From Bacillota bacterium (lineage in GTDB: Bacteria > Bacillota > Clostridia > Lachnospirales > Lachnospiraceae): 7,321 nucleotides of DNA. How positions within the stretch are numbered: position 1 is the stretch's first letter; every line of letters begins with the position of its first letter. The notes beneath the pieces are model-generated. The model had not been told where the DNA came from. It was given only the letters and a program-made list of their open reading frames with translations, and did not search any database. Where the stretch lies: positions 1 through 7,321 of the forward strand of contig JAEXGM010000086.1 in the NCBI GenBank assembly GCA_023450835.1, read 5' to 3'. Below are positions 1 through 6,020 of the stretch, piece after piece. Both the position numbers and the translations under genes were made by a program.

Positions 1-1790
1 TGGCGGCACAGCTTTACGGAGAATTCAAGGAGTTCTTTCCTCATAACTCCGTTGAGTACTTTGTAAGTTATTATGATTATTATCAACCGGAGGCATATGT
101 TCCCTCCTCGGATACTTATATAGAAAAAGATTCGGCCATTAACGACGAGATTGATAAACTGCGGCACTCCGCAACGGCAGCACTCTCCGAGAGAAGAGAT
201 GTTATTATTGTAGCCAGCGTTTCCTGTATCTATGGATTGGGTGACCCCATCGACTATCAGGAAATGGTCATTTCTCTGCGCCCCGGCATGACAAGAGAAC
301 GGGATGATGTATTAAGAAAGCTGGTGGACCTGCAATATACAAGAAACAATATGGACTTTAAGCGCGGCTGCTTTCGTGTAAACGGAGATGTGGTAGAGAT
401 ATTCCCCGTGACTTCCGATGACAGGGCAATACGCGTGGAATTCTTCGGAGATGAGATAGACCGAATTTCTGAAATCGATGTGCTTACCGGAGAGATTAAA
501 TGTACTTTAGAGCATATTGCAATCTTTCCGGCTTCCCACTATGTGGTGTCCCAGGAAAAATTAGAAGATGCTATCAAGACCATACAGGAAGAGCTTGAAG
601 AGAGAGTACGTTATTTTAAGAGTGAGGACAAGCTGCTGGAAGCGCAGAGAATCTCAGAAAGAACGAATTTTGATATAGAAATGTTAAGGGAAACCGGGTT
701 TTGTTCCGGCATCGAGAATTACTCCAGACATTTGTCAGGAAATGCTCCCGGCAGTACCCCTTATACATTAATAGACTATTTCCCGGATGATTTCTTAATC
801 ATTGTGGATGAATCCCATATTACGATACCTCAGGTAAGAGGCATGTATGCAGGTGACCAGGCAAGAAAAAGCACCCTGGTGGATTATGGTTTCCGTTTAC
901 CCTCAGCAAAAGATAACAGGCCCCTGAACTTTGGGGAATTTGAGAGTAAGATAAATCAGATGCTTTTTGTTTCGGCGACACCTTCCGTTTATGAACAGAC
1001 CCATGAGCTGATGCGTACGGAACAGATTATTAGACCGACCGGACTTTTAGATCCGGAAGTATTTGTGAAGCCGGTTAACGGGCAGATTGATGACCTGGTG
1101 AGTGAGATAAAGAAGGAAGTTGCGAGTAAGAATAAGATATTGGTAACCACTTTGACAAAGAGAATGGCAGAGGACCTGACTGACTACATGCGAGAAGTGG
1201 GTATCAGGGTAAAATATCTCCATTCCGATATTGATACGCTGGAACGATCTGAAATAATCAGGGACATGCGTTTGGACGTCTTTGATGTTCTGGTTGGAAT
1301 CAACCTGTTAAGAGAGGGACTTGACATACCGGAGATTACACTGGTTGCTATATTGGATGCCGATAAAGAAGGGTTCCTGCGTTCAGAGACTTCTTTGATT
1401 CAGACAATCGGACGTGCGGCCCGTAACTCAGAGGGTCGGGTAATCATGTATGCGGATAATATAACGGAGTCCATGAACAAGGCCATATCCGAGACCAACA
1501 GAAGAAGGGCCATCCAACAGCAGTATAATGAAGAACATGGAATTACTCCCACCACCATTCAGAAAAAGGTAAGGGAATTAATCAGTATCTCCAAGAAGGC
1601 GAGCAAGGATTTCTATAAGATGGATAAAGATCCGGAATCCATGACACGAAAAGAATTGGAAGCTATTATAAAGAAAGTCAGCAAAGACATGCAGACAGCC
1701 GCTGCTGAACTGAACTTTGAATTGGCAGCCCAGTTAAGAGATCATTTACTGGAATTGAAGAAACAGCTTAACGAGATGGAGAAAGACTAG
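1..1790 (+). CDS. uvrB: UvrABC system protein B, 5'-truncated by the window edge
   Basis: UvrB is the damage-verifying helicase-like subunit of cytoplasmic nucleotide excision repair. It is loaded on DNA by UvrA and then recruits UvrC. The reading frame is open from base 3 and gives 595 residues before TAG at 1788-1790. Against a usual length near 660 aa, about 65-70 N-terminal residues including the Walker A loop are outside the window. Visible in order: the DNA-clamping beta-hairpin YYDYYQPEAYVP (69-104), Walker B DESH (807-818), the SATP motif (972-983), helicase motif V GINLLREGLDIPE (1296-1334), motif VI QTIGRAARN (1401-1427), and the C-terminal UVR domain with AAAELNFELAAQLRD (about 1641-1770), which contacts UvrA/UvrC. 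The TTG at 237 is an internal Leu codon, not a start, because strongly conserved UvrB sequence continues upstream of it. No frameshift is seen. The promoter and any LexA site would lie outside the window. Confidence 0.98.
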   Translation, partial: AAQLYGEFKEFFPHNSVEYFVSYYDYYQPEAYVPSSDTYIEKDSAINDEIDKLRHSATAALSERRDVIIVASVSCIYGLGDPIDYQEMVISLRPGMTRERDDVLRKLVDLQYTRNNMDFKRGCFRVNGDVVEIFPVTSDDRAIRVEFFGDEIDRISEIDVLTGEIKCTLEHIAIFPASHYVVSQEKLEDAIKTIQEELEERVRYFKSEDKLLEAQRISERTNFDIEMLRETGFCSGIENYSRHLSGNAPGSTPYTLIDYFPDDFLIIVDESHITIPQVRGMYAGDQARKSTLVDYGFRLPSAKDNRPLNFGEFESKINQMLFVSATPSVYEQTHELMRTEQIIRPTGLLDPEVFVKPVNGQIDDLVSEIKKEVASKNKILVTTLTKRMAEDLTDYMREVGIRVKYLHSDIDTLERSEIIRDMRLDVFDVLVGINLLREGLDIPEITLVAILDADKEGFLRSETSLIQTIGRAARNSEGRVIMYADNITESMNKAISETNRRRAIQQQYNEEHGITPTTIQKKVRELISISKKASKDFYKMDKDPESMTRKELEAIIKKVSKDMQTAAAELNFELAAQLRDHLLELKKQLNEMEKD

Positions 1791-1836
1791 AAGTGGACTT
1801 TGGGATAGATTTTGAATATGTGGTGGGTAGACAGCG

Positions 1837-1886
1837 ATTGACTTCATTATTCTAATTGATTCTTATGAGAATAAGATAAAGTCAAT
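1837..1886 (+). repeat. AU-rich inverted repeat downstream of uvrB
   Basis: The arm ATTGACTT (1837-1844) pairs perfectly with AAGTCAAT (1879-1886). Inside it TTATTCT (1847-1853) pairs with AGAATAA (1868-1874). A 2/4-nt internal bulge separates the two stems and the loop is 14 nt. The stem is AU-rich and is followed by AATTTGG-like sequence rather than a run of U, so it is a poor intrinsic terminator. It could be an mRNA 3'-end stabiliser, a weak terminator or a protein site. The structure is seen; the function is not known. Confidence 0.5.
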
Positions 1887-1910
1887 TTGGATTTGGGATA
1901 ATTTGGAGTA

Positions 1911-1939
1911 TTATAAATTGGGATATTCACTGGTATAAT
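1911..1939 (+). promoter_or_regulatory. Candidate sigma-A promoter for uvrA (extended -10)
   Basis: A perfect extended -10 element, TGGTATAAT, lies at 1931-1939. A weak -35 hexamer, TTATAA (1911-1916, 3 of 6 consensus bases), is 17 bp upstream. Initiation near 1946 would give uvrA an untranslated leader of about 290 nt that contains the 13-bp palindrome and the whole 14-bp repeat array. Extended -10 promoters tolerate poor -35 boxes, so the match is credible, but AT-rich DNA yields chance hits. Confidence 0.5.
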
Positions 1940-1998
1940 TAAAAATCGTAGGCCTGGTATATCTAAGAACCATATAGTAAAGAACCAATGGTTATTTG

Positions 1999-2011
1999 AA
2001 GGCTCAGCCTT
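1999..2011. repeat. 13-bp palindrome AAGGCTCAGCCTT
   Basis: Two perfect 6-bp arms flank a single central C, about 55 bp downstream of the predicted uvrA start point. As RNA it could form only a short stem (AAGG/CCTT with a 5-nt loop). As DNA it has the shape of a dimeric repressor site. No regulator is recognised for it. Confidence 0.35.
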
Positions 2012-2067
2012 AATTATAGGATTAGAGAAAAGTCTGTATTAAATATAAACATAATGCTAAGATGATT

Positions 2068-2151
2068 TAATGAATCTGGTGTAATAAATTTAGCGTAATG
2101 AATCTAGTGTAATGAATTTGGTGTAATGAATTTAATTTAATAAATTTAGCT
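2068..2151. repeat. Six-copy 14-bp degenerate tandem repeat in the uvrA leader
   Basis: Six units follow each other with no gaps: TAATGAATCTGGTG (2068), TAATAAATTTAGCG (2082), TAATGAATCTAGTG (2096), TAATGAATTTGGTG (2110), TAATGAATTTAATT (2124) and TAATAAATTTAGCT (2138). The consensus is TAATGAATYTRGTG. A further weak unit, CAAATAAAGTTAGG (2152-2165), may be a decayed seventh copy. The constant period and high similarity go beyond chance in AT-rich DNA. The array lies 82 bp upstream of the uvrA start codon, downstream of its candidate promoter. It could be a protein-binding array, a slippage-generated minisatellite, or structure-free leader RNA. Confidence 0.85.
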
Positions 2152-2233
2152 CAAATAAAGTTAGGTTAAAGCTCAGGATTTATAAAGATAAGTCAATTTC
2201 AAGAAAAGGTAAGGATAAGGAAGAGAGGCAACA

Positions 2234-5086
2234 ATGGCTGATAAGAAGCACTATATCAAAATCAGAGGAGCGAAGGAACATAATTTAAAAAACATCAGTA
2301 TCAATATTCCGAGAGATGAGTTCGTTGTATTAACGGGGCTTAGCGGTTCCGGCAAGTCCTCTCTGGCTTTTGATACCATATATGCAGAGGGACAGAGGAG
2401 ATACATGGAATCTCTTTCCTCCTATGCGAGACAGTTCCTGGGACAGATGGAAAAACCCAATGTAGAGAGCATTGAAGGTCTTTCTCCTGCTATTTCCATA
2501 GATCAGAAATCCACCAATCGTAATCCACGTTCTACAGTGGGAACAGTAACGGAGATTTATGATTATTTCCGTTTGCTTTACGCCAGAGTGGGAATTCCCC
2601 ACTGCCCGAAGTGCGGTAAGGAAATTAAGAAGCAGACAGTGGACCAGATGGTTGATGAAATCATGCGCTTAAAGGAAGGCAGCAGAATTCAGCTCCTAGC
2701 TCCCGTTGTAAGGGGAAGAAAAGGGGAGCATGTAAAGCTTCTGGAACAGGCGAAAAAGAGCGGCTATATCCGTGTAATGGTAGACGGAAACCTCTATGAG
2801 CTGACAGAAGATATTAAATTAGATAAGAATATTAAACATAACATAGAAATTATAATAGACCGTCTGATTGTAAAATCCGGAATTGAAAAGAGACTATCTG
2901 ACTCCATAGAGAGTGTATTGAAACTGTCAGAAGGGCTTTTAATAGTAGATGTAGGCGGAGAAAAAACTTTAAGCTTCAGTCAGAACTTTGCCTGCCCTGA
3001 TTGTAATATCAGTATTGAAGAGATTGAGCCCAGAAGTTTCTCCTTTAACAATCCCTTTGGCGCCTGCCCGGAATGCCACGGCCTTGGAAACAAGATGGAA
3101 TTCGCAGAAGAACTTCTTATACCCGATGGCTCTTTAAGCCTTGCAGAAGGTGCCATTGCAGTACTTGGCTGGCAATCCGCAACGGATAAGTCAAGTTATA
3201 CAAGATGTACTCTGGAAGCCCTTGCGAAGGAATATAAATTCAGCCTTGAGACTCCTTATAATGAACTGCCGGATAATATCAGACATATGATAATGCATGG
3301 AACCGGCGGAAGAGTAGTAAAGGTGAAGTATAAGGGACAAAGAGGCGAAGGGGTGTATGATGTTGCCTTTGAAGGCTTAATCAGAAACGTAGAAAGACGC
3401 TATAGAGAGACAGGCTCTGAGAGTACAAGGCAGGAATACGAAACCTTTATGAAGACCACGCCCTGCAAGGAATGCGGCGGCAGAAGGCTGAAGAGAGGCT
3501 CTCTTGCAGTGACTGTAGGCGATAAGAATATTTCAGAAGTAACAGATTATTCAATCAGAGACTTAAGCGCCTTTATGAATAACCTGGATTTAACTCCTAC
3601 TCAGCTTAAGATCGGTGAACTTGTCTTGAAAGAAATCAGAGCAAGAGTAGGATTCTTAATGGATGTAGGACTTGATTACCTGTCCTTGTCAAGAGCTACG
3701 GGAAGTTTATCCGGCGGAGAAGCCCAAAGAATCCGCCTTGCCACTCAGATTGGTTCCGGACTTGTAGGAGTTGCCTACATTTTGGATGAACCCAGTATTG
3801 GCCTTCACCAGAGAGATAACGATAAGTTATTAAAGACACTGAAGAATCTGAAAGACCTGGGAAATACACTGATTGTAGTAGAGCATGATGAAGATACGAT
3901 GTTTGCCGCCGACTATATTATCGATATCGGGCCGGGTGCCGGAGAACACGGCGGTGAAGTTATTGCCGAAGGTACTGCCGAAGAGATTATGAGGGTAGAA
4001 GAATCCATAACAGGAGCATATCTGAGCGGCAGAATTAAGATACCCGTACCGGATGAAAGAAGGCAGCCCACAGGATATCTTACCATAAAAGGGGCCAGTG
4101 AGAATAATCTTAAGAATGTTACAGTAGACATTCCTTTGGGTGTTATGACTTGTGTAACCGGTGTATCCGGTTCCGGCAAGAGCTCTCTGGTAACGGAAAT
4201 CCTTCATAAGCGTTTGTCCAGAGATTTGAACAGAGCACGCTGCATCCCTGGTAAACACCAGGAAATGATAGGAATAGACAAATTAGACAAAGTAATTAAC
4301 ATAGACCAGTCCCCTATTGGAAGGACCCCAAGATCCAATCCGGCTACTTATACAGGAGTATTTGACCAGATAAGAGATTTATTCTCCGCTACGGCAGATG
4401 CGAAGATGAAGGGATATAGCAAGGGAAGATTCAGTTTCAATGTTAAGGGCGGACGCTGTGAAGCCTGCTCGGGAGACGGTATCATTAAGATAGAGATGAA
4501 CTTCCTGCCTGACGTATATGTGCCCTGTGAAGTCTGCGGCGGTAAGCGGTATAACCGTGAAACCCTTGAAGTACGTTATAAGGGTAAGAACATTTATGAT
4601 GTCCTTGATATGACAGTAGAAGAAGCCATGAAATTCTTTGAGAATATGCCCTCTATCCGCAGAAAGATAGAAACCCTGTATGATGTAGGTTTATCCTATA
4701 TCCGCCTTGGACAACCCTCCACCACCTTATCCGGAGGAGAGGCGCAGAGAATCAAGCTGGCGGCAGAGCTTAGCAAACGAAGCACCGGAAAGACAATCTA
4801 TATCCTGGATGAGCCGACTACCGGACTTCATTTCGCTGACGTTCATAAATTAATAGAGATACTGAGAAGGCTATCTGAGGGCGGAAATTCCGTTGTGGTA
4901 ATTGAGCATAACCTGGATGTAATAAAGACAGCAGATTATATTATTGATATGGGTCCGGAAGGCGGAGACAAGGGCGGTACTGTTATTGCCAAAGGAACGC
5001 CGGAAGAGATTGCGGAGAATCCGGCCTCTTATACCGGATATTATATTAAGAAAATGCTTGAAGACCATAAAGAAGCAGCGGTGTAA
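2234..5086 (+). CDS. uvrA: UvrABC system protein A, excinuclease ATPase subunit
   Basis: UvrA is the dimeric ABC-type ATPase that scans DNA for bulky lesions and loads UvrB. The gene is complete (950 aa; the family is usually 940-960). The ATG follows a purine-rich ribosome site (AAGGAAGAGAGG, 2217-2228). Domains in order: Walker A I GLSGSGKSS (35-43, K41); the UvrB-binding insertion, starting near a CPKC pair (C124/C127); a zinc module C254/C257-C278/C281; another CxxC (C411/C414); ABC signature I LSGGEAQ (492-498); Walker B I ILDEP (516-520) with switch H551; Walker A II GVSGSGKSS (643-651, K649); zinc module C742/C745-C765/C768; signature II LSGGEAQ (832-838); Walker B II ILDEP (857-861) with H892. 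Every catalytic element of both ATPase halves is intact and there is no frameshift. It probably has its own promoter in the 443-bp spacer. Confidence 0.99.
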   Translation: MADKKHYIKIRGAKEHNLKNISINIPRDEFVVLTGLSGSGKSSLAFDTIYAEGQRRYMESLSSYARQFLGQMEKPNVESIEGLSPAISIDQKSTNRNPRSTVGTVTEIYDYFRLLYARVGIPHCPKCGKEIKKQTVDQMVDEIMRLKEGSRIQLLAPVVRGRKGEHVKLLEQAKKSGYIRVMVDGNLYELTEDIKLDKNIKHNIEIIIDRLIVKSGIEKRLSDSIESVLKLSEGLLIVDVGGEKTLSFSQNFACPDCNISIEEIEPRSFSFNNPFGACPECHGLGNKMEFAEELLIPDGSLSLAEGAIAVLGWQSATDKSSYTRCTLEALAKEYKFSLETPYNELPDNIRHMIMHGTGGRVVKVKYKGQRGEGVYDVAFEGLIRNVERRYRETGSESTRQEYETFMKTTPCKECGGRRLKRGSLAVTVGDKNISEVTDYSIRDLSAFMNNLDLTPTQLKIGELVLKEIRARVGFLMDVGLDYLSLSRATGSLSGGEAQRIRLATQIGSGLVGVAYILDEPSIGLHQRDNDKLLKTLKNLKDLGNTLIVVEHDEDTMFAADYIIDIGPGAGEHGGEVIAEGTAEEIMRVEESITGAYLSGRIKIPVPDERRQPTGYLTIKGASENNLKNVTVDIPLGVMTCVTGVSGSGKSSLVTEILHKRLSRDLNRARCIPGKHQEMIGIDKLDKVINIDQSPIGRTPRSNPATYTGVFDQIRDLFSATADAKMKGYSKGRFSFNVKGGRCEACSGDGIIKIEMNFLPDVYVPCEVCGGKRYNRETLEVRYKGKNIYDVLDMTVEEAMKFFENMPSIRRKIETLYDVGLSYIRLGQPSTTLSGGEAQRIKLAAELSKRSTGKTIYILDEPTTGLHFADVHKLIEILRRLSEGGNSVVVIEHNLDVIKTADYIIDMGPEGGDKGGTVIAKGTPEEIAENPASYTGYYIKKMLEDHKEAAV

Positions 5087-5100
5087 AGTGACTTTAAGCT

Positions 5101-5160
5101 ATTAAAAGTGTAAGTTCTTAGCCCGTAGGTTTTTAAAGTACAAATTCTTAGAGCATAAGT
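5101..5160. repeat. Degenerate 30-bp tandem duplication downstream of uvrA
   Basis: Bases 5101-5130 and 5131-5160 align without gaps at 21 of 30 positions. Both copies share the blocks AAAGT and TTCTTAG and end in a TA-G-GT-like tail. The copies lie between the uvrA stop codon and the hairpin before the HD gene. Their origin and role are unknown; replication slippage followed by drift is the simplest explanation. Confidence 0.5.
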
Positions 5161-5170
5161 AATACTATCA

Positions 5171-5226
5171 AAAATAAAAATATTGCAGTACTGTATTCAA
5201 AATGCGGTACTGCAATATTGGTTTAT
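5171..5226. terminator. Strong hairpin, probable intrinsic terminator; best U-tract on the minus strand
   Basis: The arm AATATTGCAGTACTG (5179-5193) pairs with CGGTACTGCAATATT (5205-5219) over 15 bp with one G-U wobble, around an 11-nt loop. On the plus strand, the direction of uvrA, the 3' side is only moderately T-rich (GGTTTAT). If the outer AATATT stays unpaired, the tail reads AATATTGGTTTAT. On the minus strand the stem is followed by TTTTTATTTTT, a much better U-tract. It may act in both directions, ending uvrA transcripts weakly and antisense transcripts strongly. Confidence 0.65.
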
Positions 5227-5254
5227 ACGATAAAATGAAGATGCGCTAATGAAG

Positions 5255-5261
5255 AAAGGGG
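5255..5261 (+). promoter_or_regulatory. Ribosome binding site that fixes the TTG start of the HD gene
   Basis: AAAGGGG lies 6 nt upstream of TTG at 5268-5270. The in-frame ATG codons further down (codons 8 and 12) have no such site. They would also remove the N-terminal residues that align with the start of E. coli YfbR. This supports TTG as the true initiation codon. Confidence 0.75.
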
Positions 5262-5267
5262 ATTAAT

Positions 5268-5855
5268 TTGGAAGCTAATTTTTATGCCATGTTATCCAGA
5301 ATGAAATACATTGAACGTTGGGCCCTGATGCGTAATTCCAGGCCCGAGAATGTTTCGGAACACACTCTTGAAGTAAGTATCCTCTCCCATGCCCTGTCCG
5401 TAATTGGGAACAAGCGCCTTGGGAAAAACCTGAACGGGGAGAGAGCAGCCTTAATAGCACTTTTTCATGACTCCACCGAGATTATAACCGGAGATATGCC
5501 GACACCAATTAAATACCATAATGGAAACATACAAGGAGCATTCAAAGAAATAGAGGAAGAGGCGGCTAACAGACTTCTTCATATGCTGCCCGAGGACTTT
5601 TGGGAGGAATATGAACCACTCTACTTTCAAAAAGAAGAAGATACATATCTTTGGAAGTTAGTGAAAGCTGCCGACAAGCTCTCCGCCCTGATTAAATGTA
5701 TCCAGGAAGAAAAAGCAGGTAACACAGAATTCGCAAATGCTAAAGAGAGTATTGTAAAATCCATAGAGGAGCTTGATTTAGAGGAAGCAAAGATTTTTAT
5801 GGTTGATTTCCTGCCTTCTTATTATAGAAATCTGGATGAATTAACACAACCTTGA
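5268..5855 (+). CDS. yfbR: HD-domain 5'-deoxynucleotidase, YfbR type
   Basis: Members of this family are cytoplasmic, metal-dependent HD phosphohydrolases that remove the 5' phosphate of deoxynucleoside monophosphates. The 195-residue product matches remembered E. coli YfbR (199 aa) almost end to end: an LSRMKYIERWALMRN opening, ENVSEH, FHDSTEIITGDMPTPIKY and KAADKLSALIKC. Predicted metal ligands are H32, H67, D68 and D136. E71 and D76 sit in the catalytic region, and R17/W18 match the residues that select deoxyribose in YfbR. All key residues are present and there is no signal peptide or membrane segment. It starts with TTG, 181 bp after uvrA and behind the hairpin at 5179-5219. I see no clear promoter of its own, so it may depend on read-through from uvrA. 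The family call is firm. The exact substrate is inferred from YfbR; a related HD nucleotide phosphatase is the alternative. Confidence 0.92.
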   Translation: MEANFYAMLSRMKYIERWALMRNSRPENVSEHTLEVSILSHALSVIGNKRLGKNLNGERAALIALFHDSTEIITGDMPTPIKYHNGNIQGAFKEIEEEAANRLLHMLPEDFWEEYEPLYFQKEEDTYLWKLVKAADKLSALIKCIQEEKAGNTEFANAKESIVKSIEELDLEEAKIFMVDFLPSYYRNLDELTQP

Positions 5856-5891
5856 GGCGCATTTGGAGACATTTGTAATGAGATTATGGGA

Positions 5892-5920
5892 TTGTCAGTT
5901 ATACAAAAGTCTGTTATAAT
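5892..5920 (+). promoter_or_regulatory. Near-consensus sigma-A promoter for guaA
   Basis: TTGTCA (5892-5897, 5 of 6 matches to the -35 consensus) and TATAAT (5915-5920, perfect) are separated by exactly 17 bp. A TG one base before the -10 makes it an extended -10 as well. Transcription should begin near 5927, leaving a leader of about 94 nt before the GTG start. This is the best promoter in the window and suits a highly expressed biosynthetic gene. It indicates that guaA can be transcribed independently of the HD gene, which has no visible terminator after it. Confidence 0.85.
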
Positions 5921-6006
5921 TATAAAATATTTTGGGCTGGCATGTAAGTTGGAAGCAAAGCCTGTTATTTTGTCACTGTTGAGAAGATAAATTGAGAAAC
6001 AATAAT

Positions 6007-6012
6007 AGGAGG
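6007..6012 (+). promoter_or_regulatory. Consensus Shine-Dalgarno that fixes the GTG start of guaA
   Basis: AGGAGG ends 8 nt before GTG at 6021-6023. The only nearby in-frame ATG, codon 5 at 6033, is 20 nt away, too far for this site. GTG is therefore the likely initiation codon. Confidence 0.85.
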
Positions 6013-6020
6013 AATAACCA

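Larger units (their letters stand above)
1791..2233. other. 443-bp gene-free AT-rich spacer between uvrB and uvrA
   Basis: All frames are broken by frequent stops, and I find no coding sequence longer than a few codons with a plausible ribosome site. The spacer holds an AU-rich inverted repeat just after uvrB, three copies of TTGGGATA (1800-1807, 1893-1900, 1918-1925), an extended -10 promoter candidate, two AAGAACCA repeats (1966 and 1981), a 13-bp palindrome (1999-2011) and a 14-bp tandem repeat array (2068-2151). It ends in a purine-rich Shine-Dalgarno stretch before uvrA. In many Firmicutes uvrB and uvrA lie close together in one operon, so a gap of this size with its own promoter suggests uvrA is at least partly independent here (inference). 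Confidence 0.75.

Noticed and set aside
237..239. TTG at 237 as the start of the uvrB reading frame
   Set aside because: The same frame stays open to base 3 and encodes conserved UvrB sequence, including the beta-hairpin, so this is an internal leucine codon.
1982..1994. Possible LexA/DinR box (GAAC-CAATG-GTTA) between uvrB and uvrA
   Set aside because: The half-sites are 5 nt apart instead of 4 and the second half lacks the final C, so it does not match the Gram-positive SOS box.
2044..2049. TATAAA at 2044-2049 and at 2181-2186 as extra uvrA promoters
   Set aside because: Neither has a credible -35 hexamer at 16-18 bp, and such strings are expected in AT-rich spacer DNA.
2068..2151. 14-bp array as a CRISPR
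   Set aside because: Units are directly adjacent with no spacers, are far too short, and no cas genes are present.
2330..5068. Several minus-strand open frames inside uvrA (2330-2602, 3830-4258, 3913-4179, 4871-5068)
   Set aside because: They lie opposite a fully conserved uvrA, have no recognisable domains, and are explained as shadows of its codon pattern.
5235..5266. Tiny ORFs upstream of the HD gene (ATG at 5235 and ATG at 5249)
   Set aside because: They are 4 and 5 codons long, lack ribosome sites, and are not in frame with the HD gene.
5927..6020. Guanine riboswitch in the guaA leader
   Set aside because: I cannot find the conserved core or the three-way-junction arms; only the leader length and gene context suggested it.
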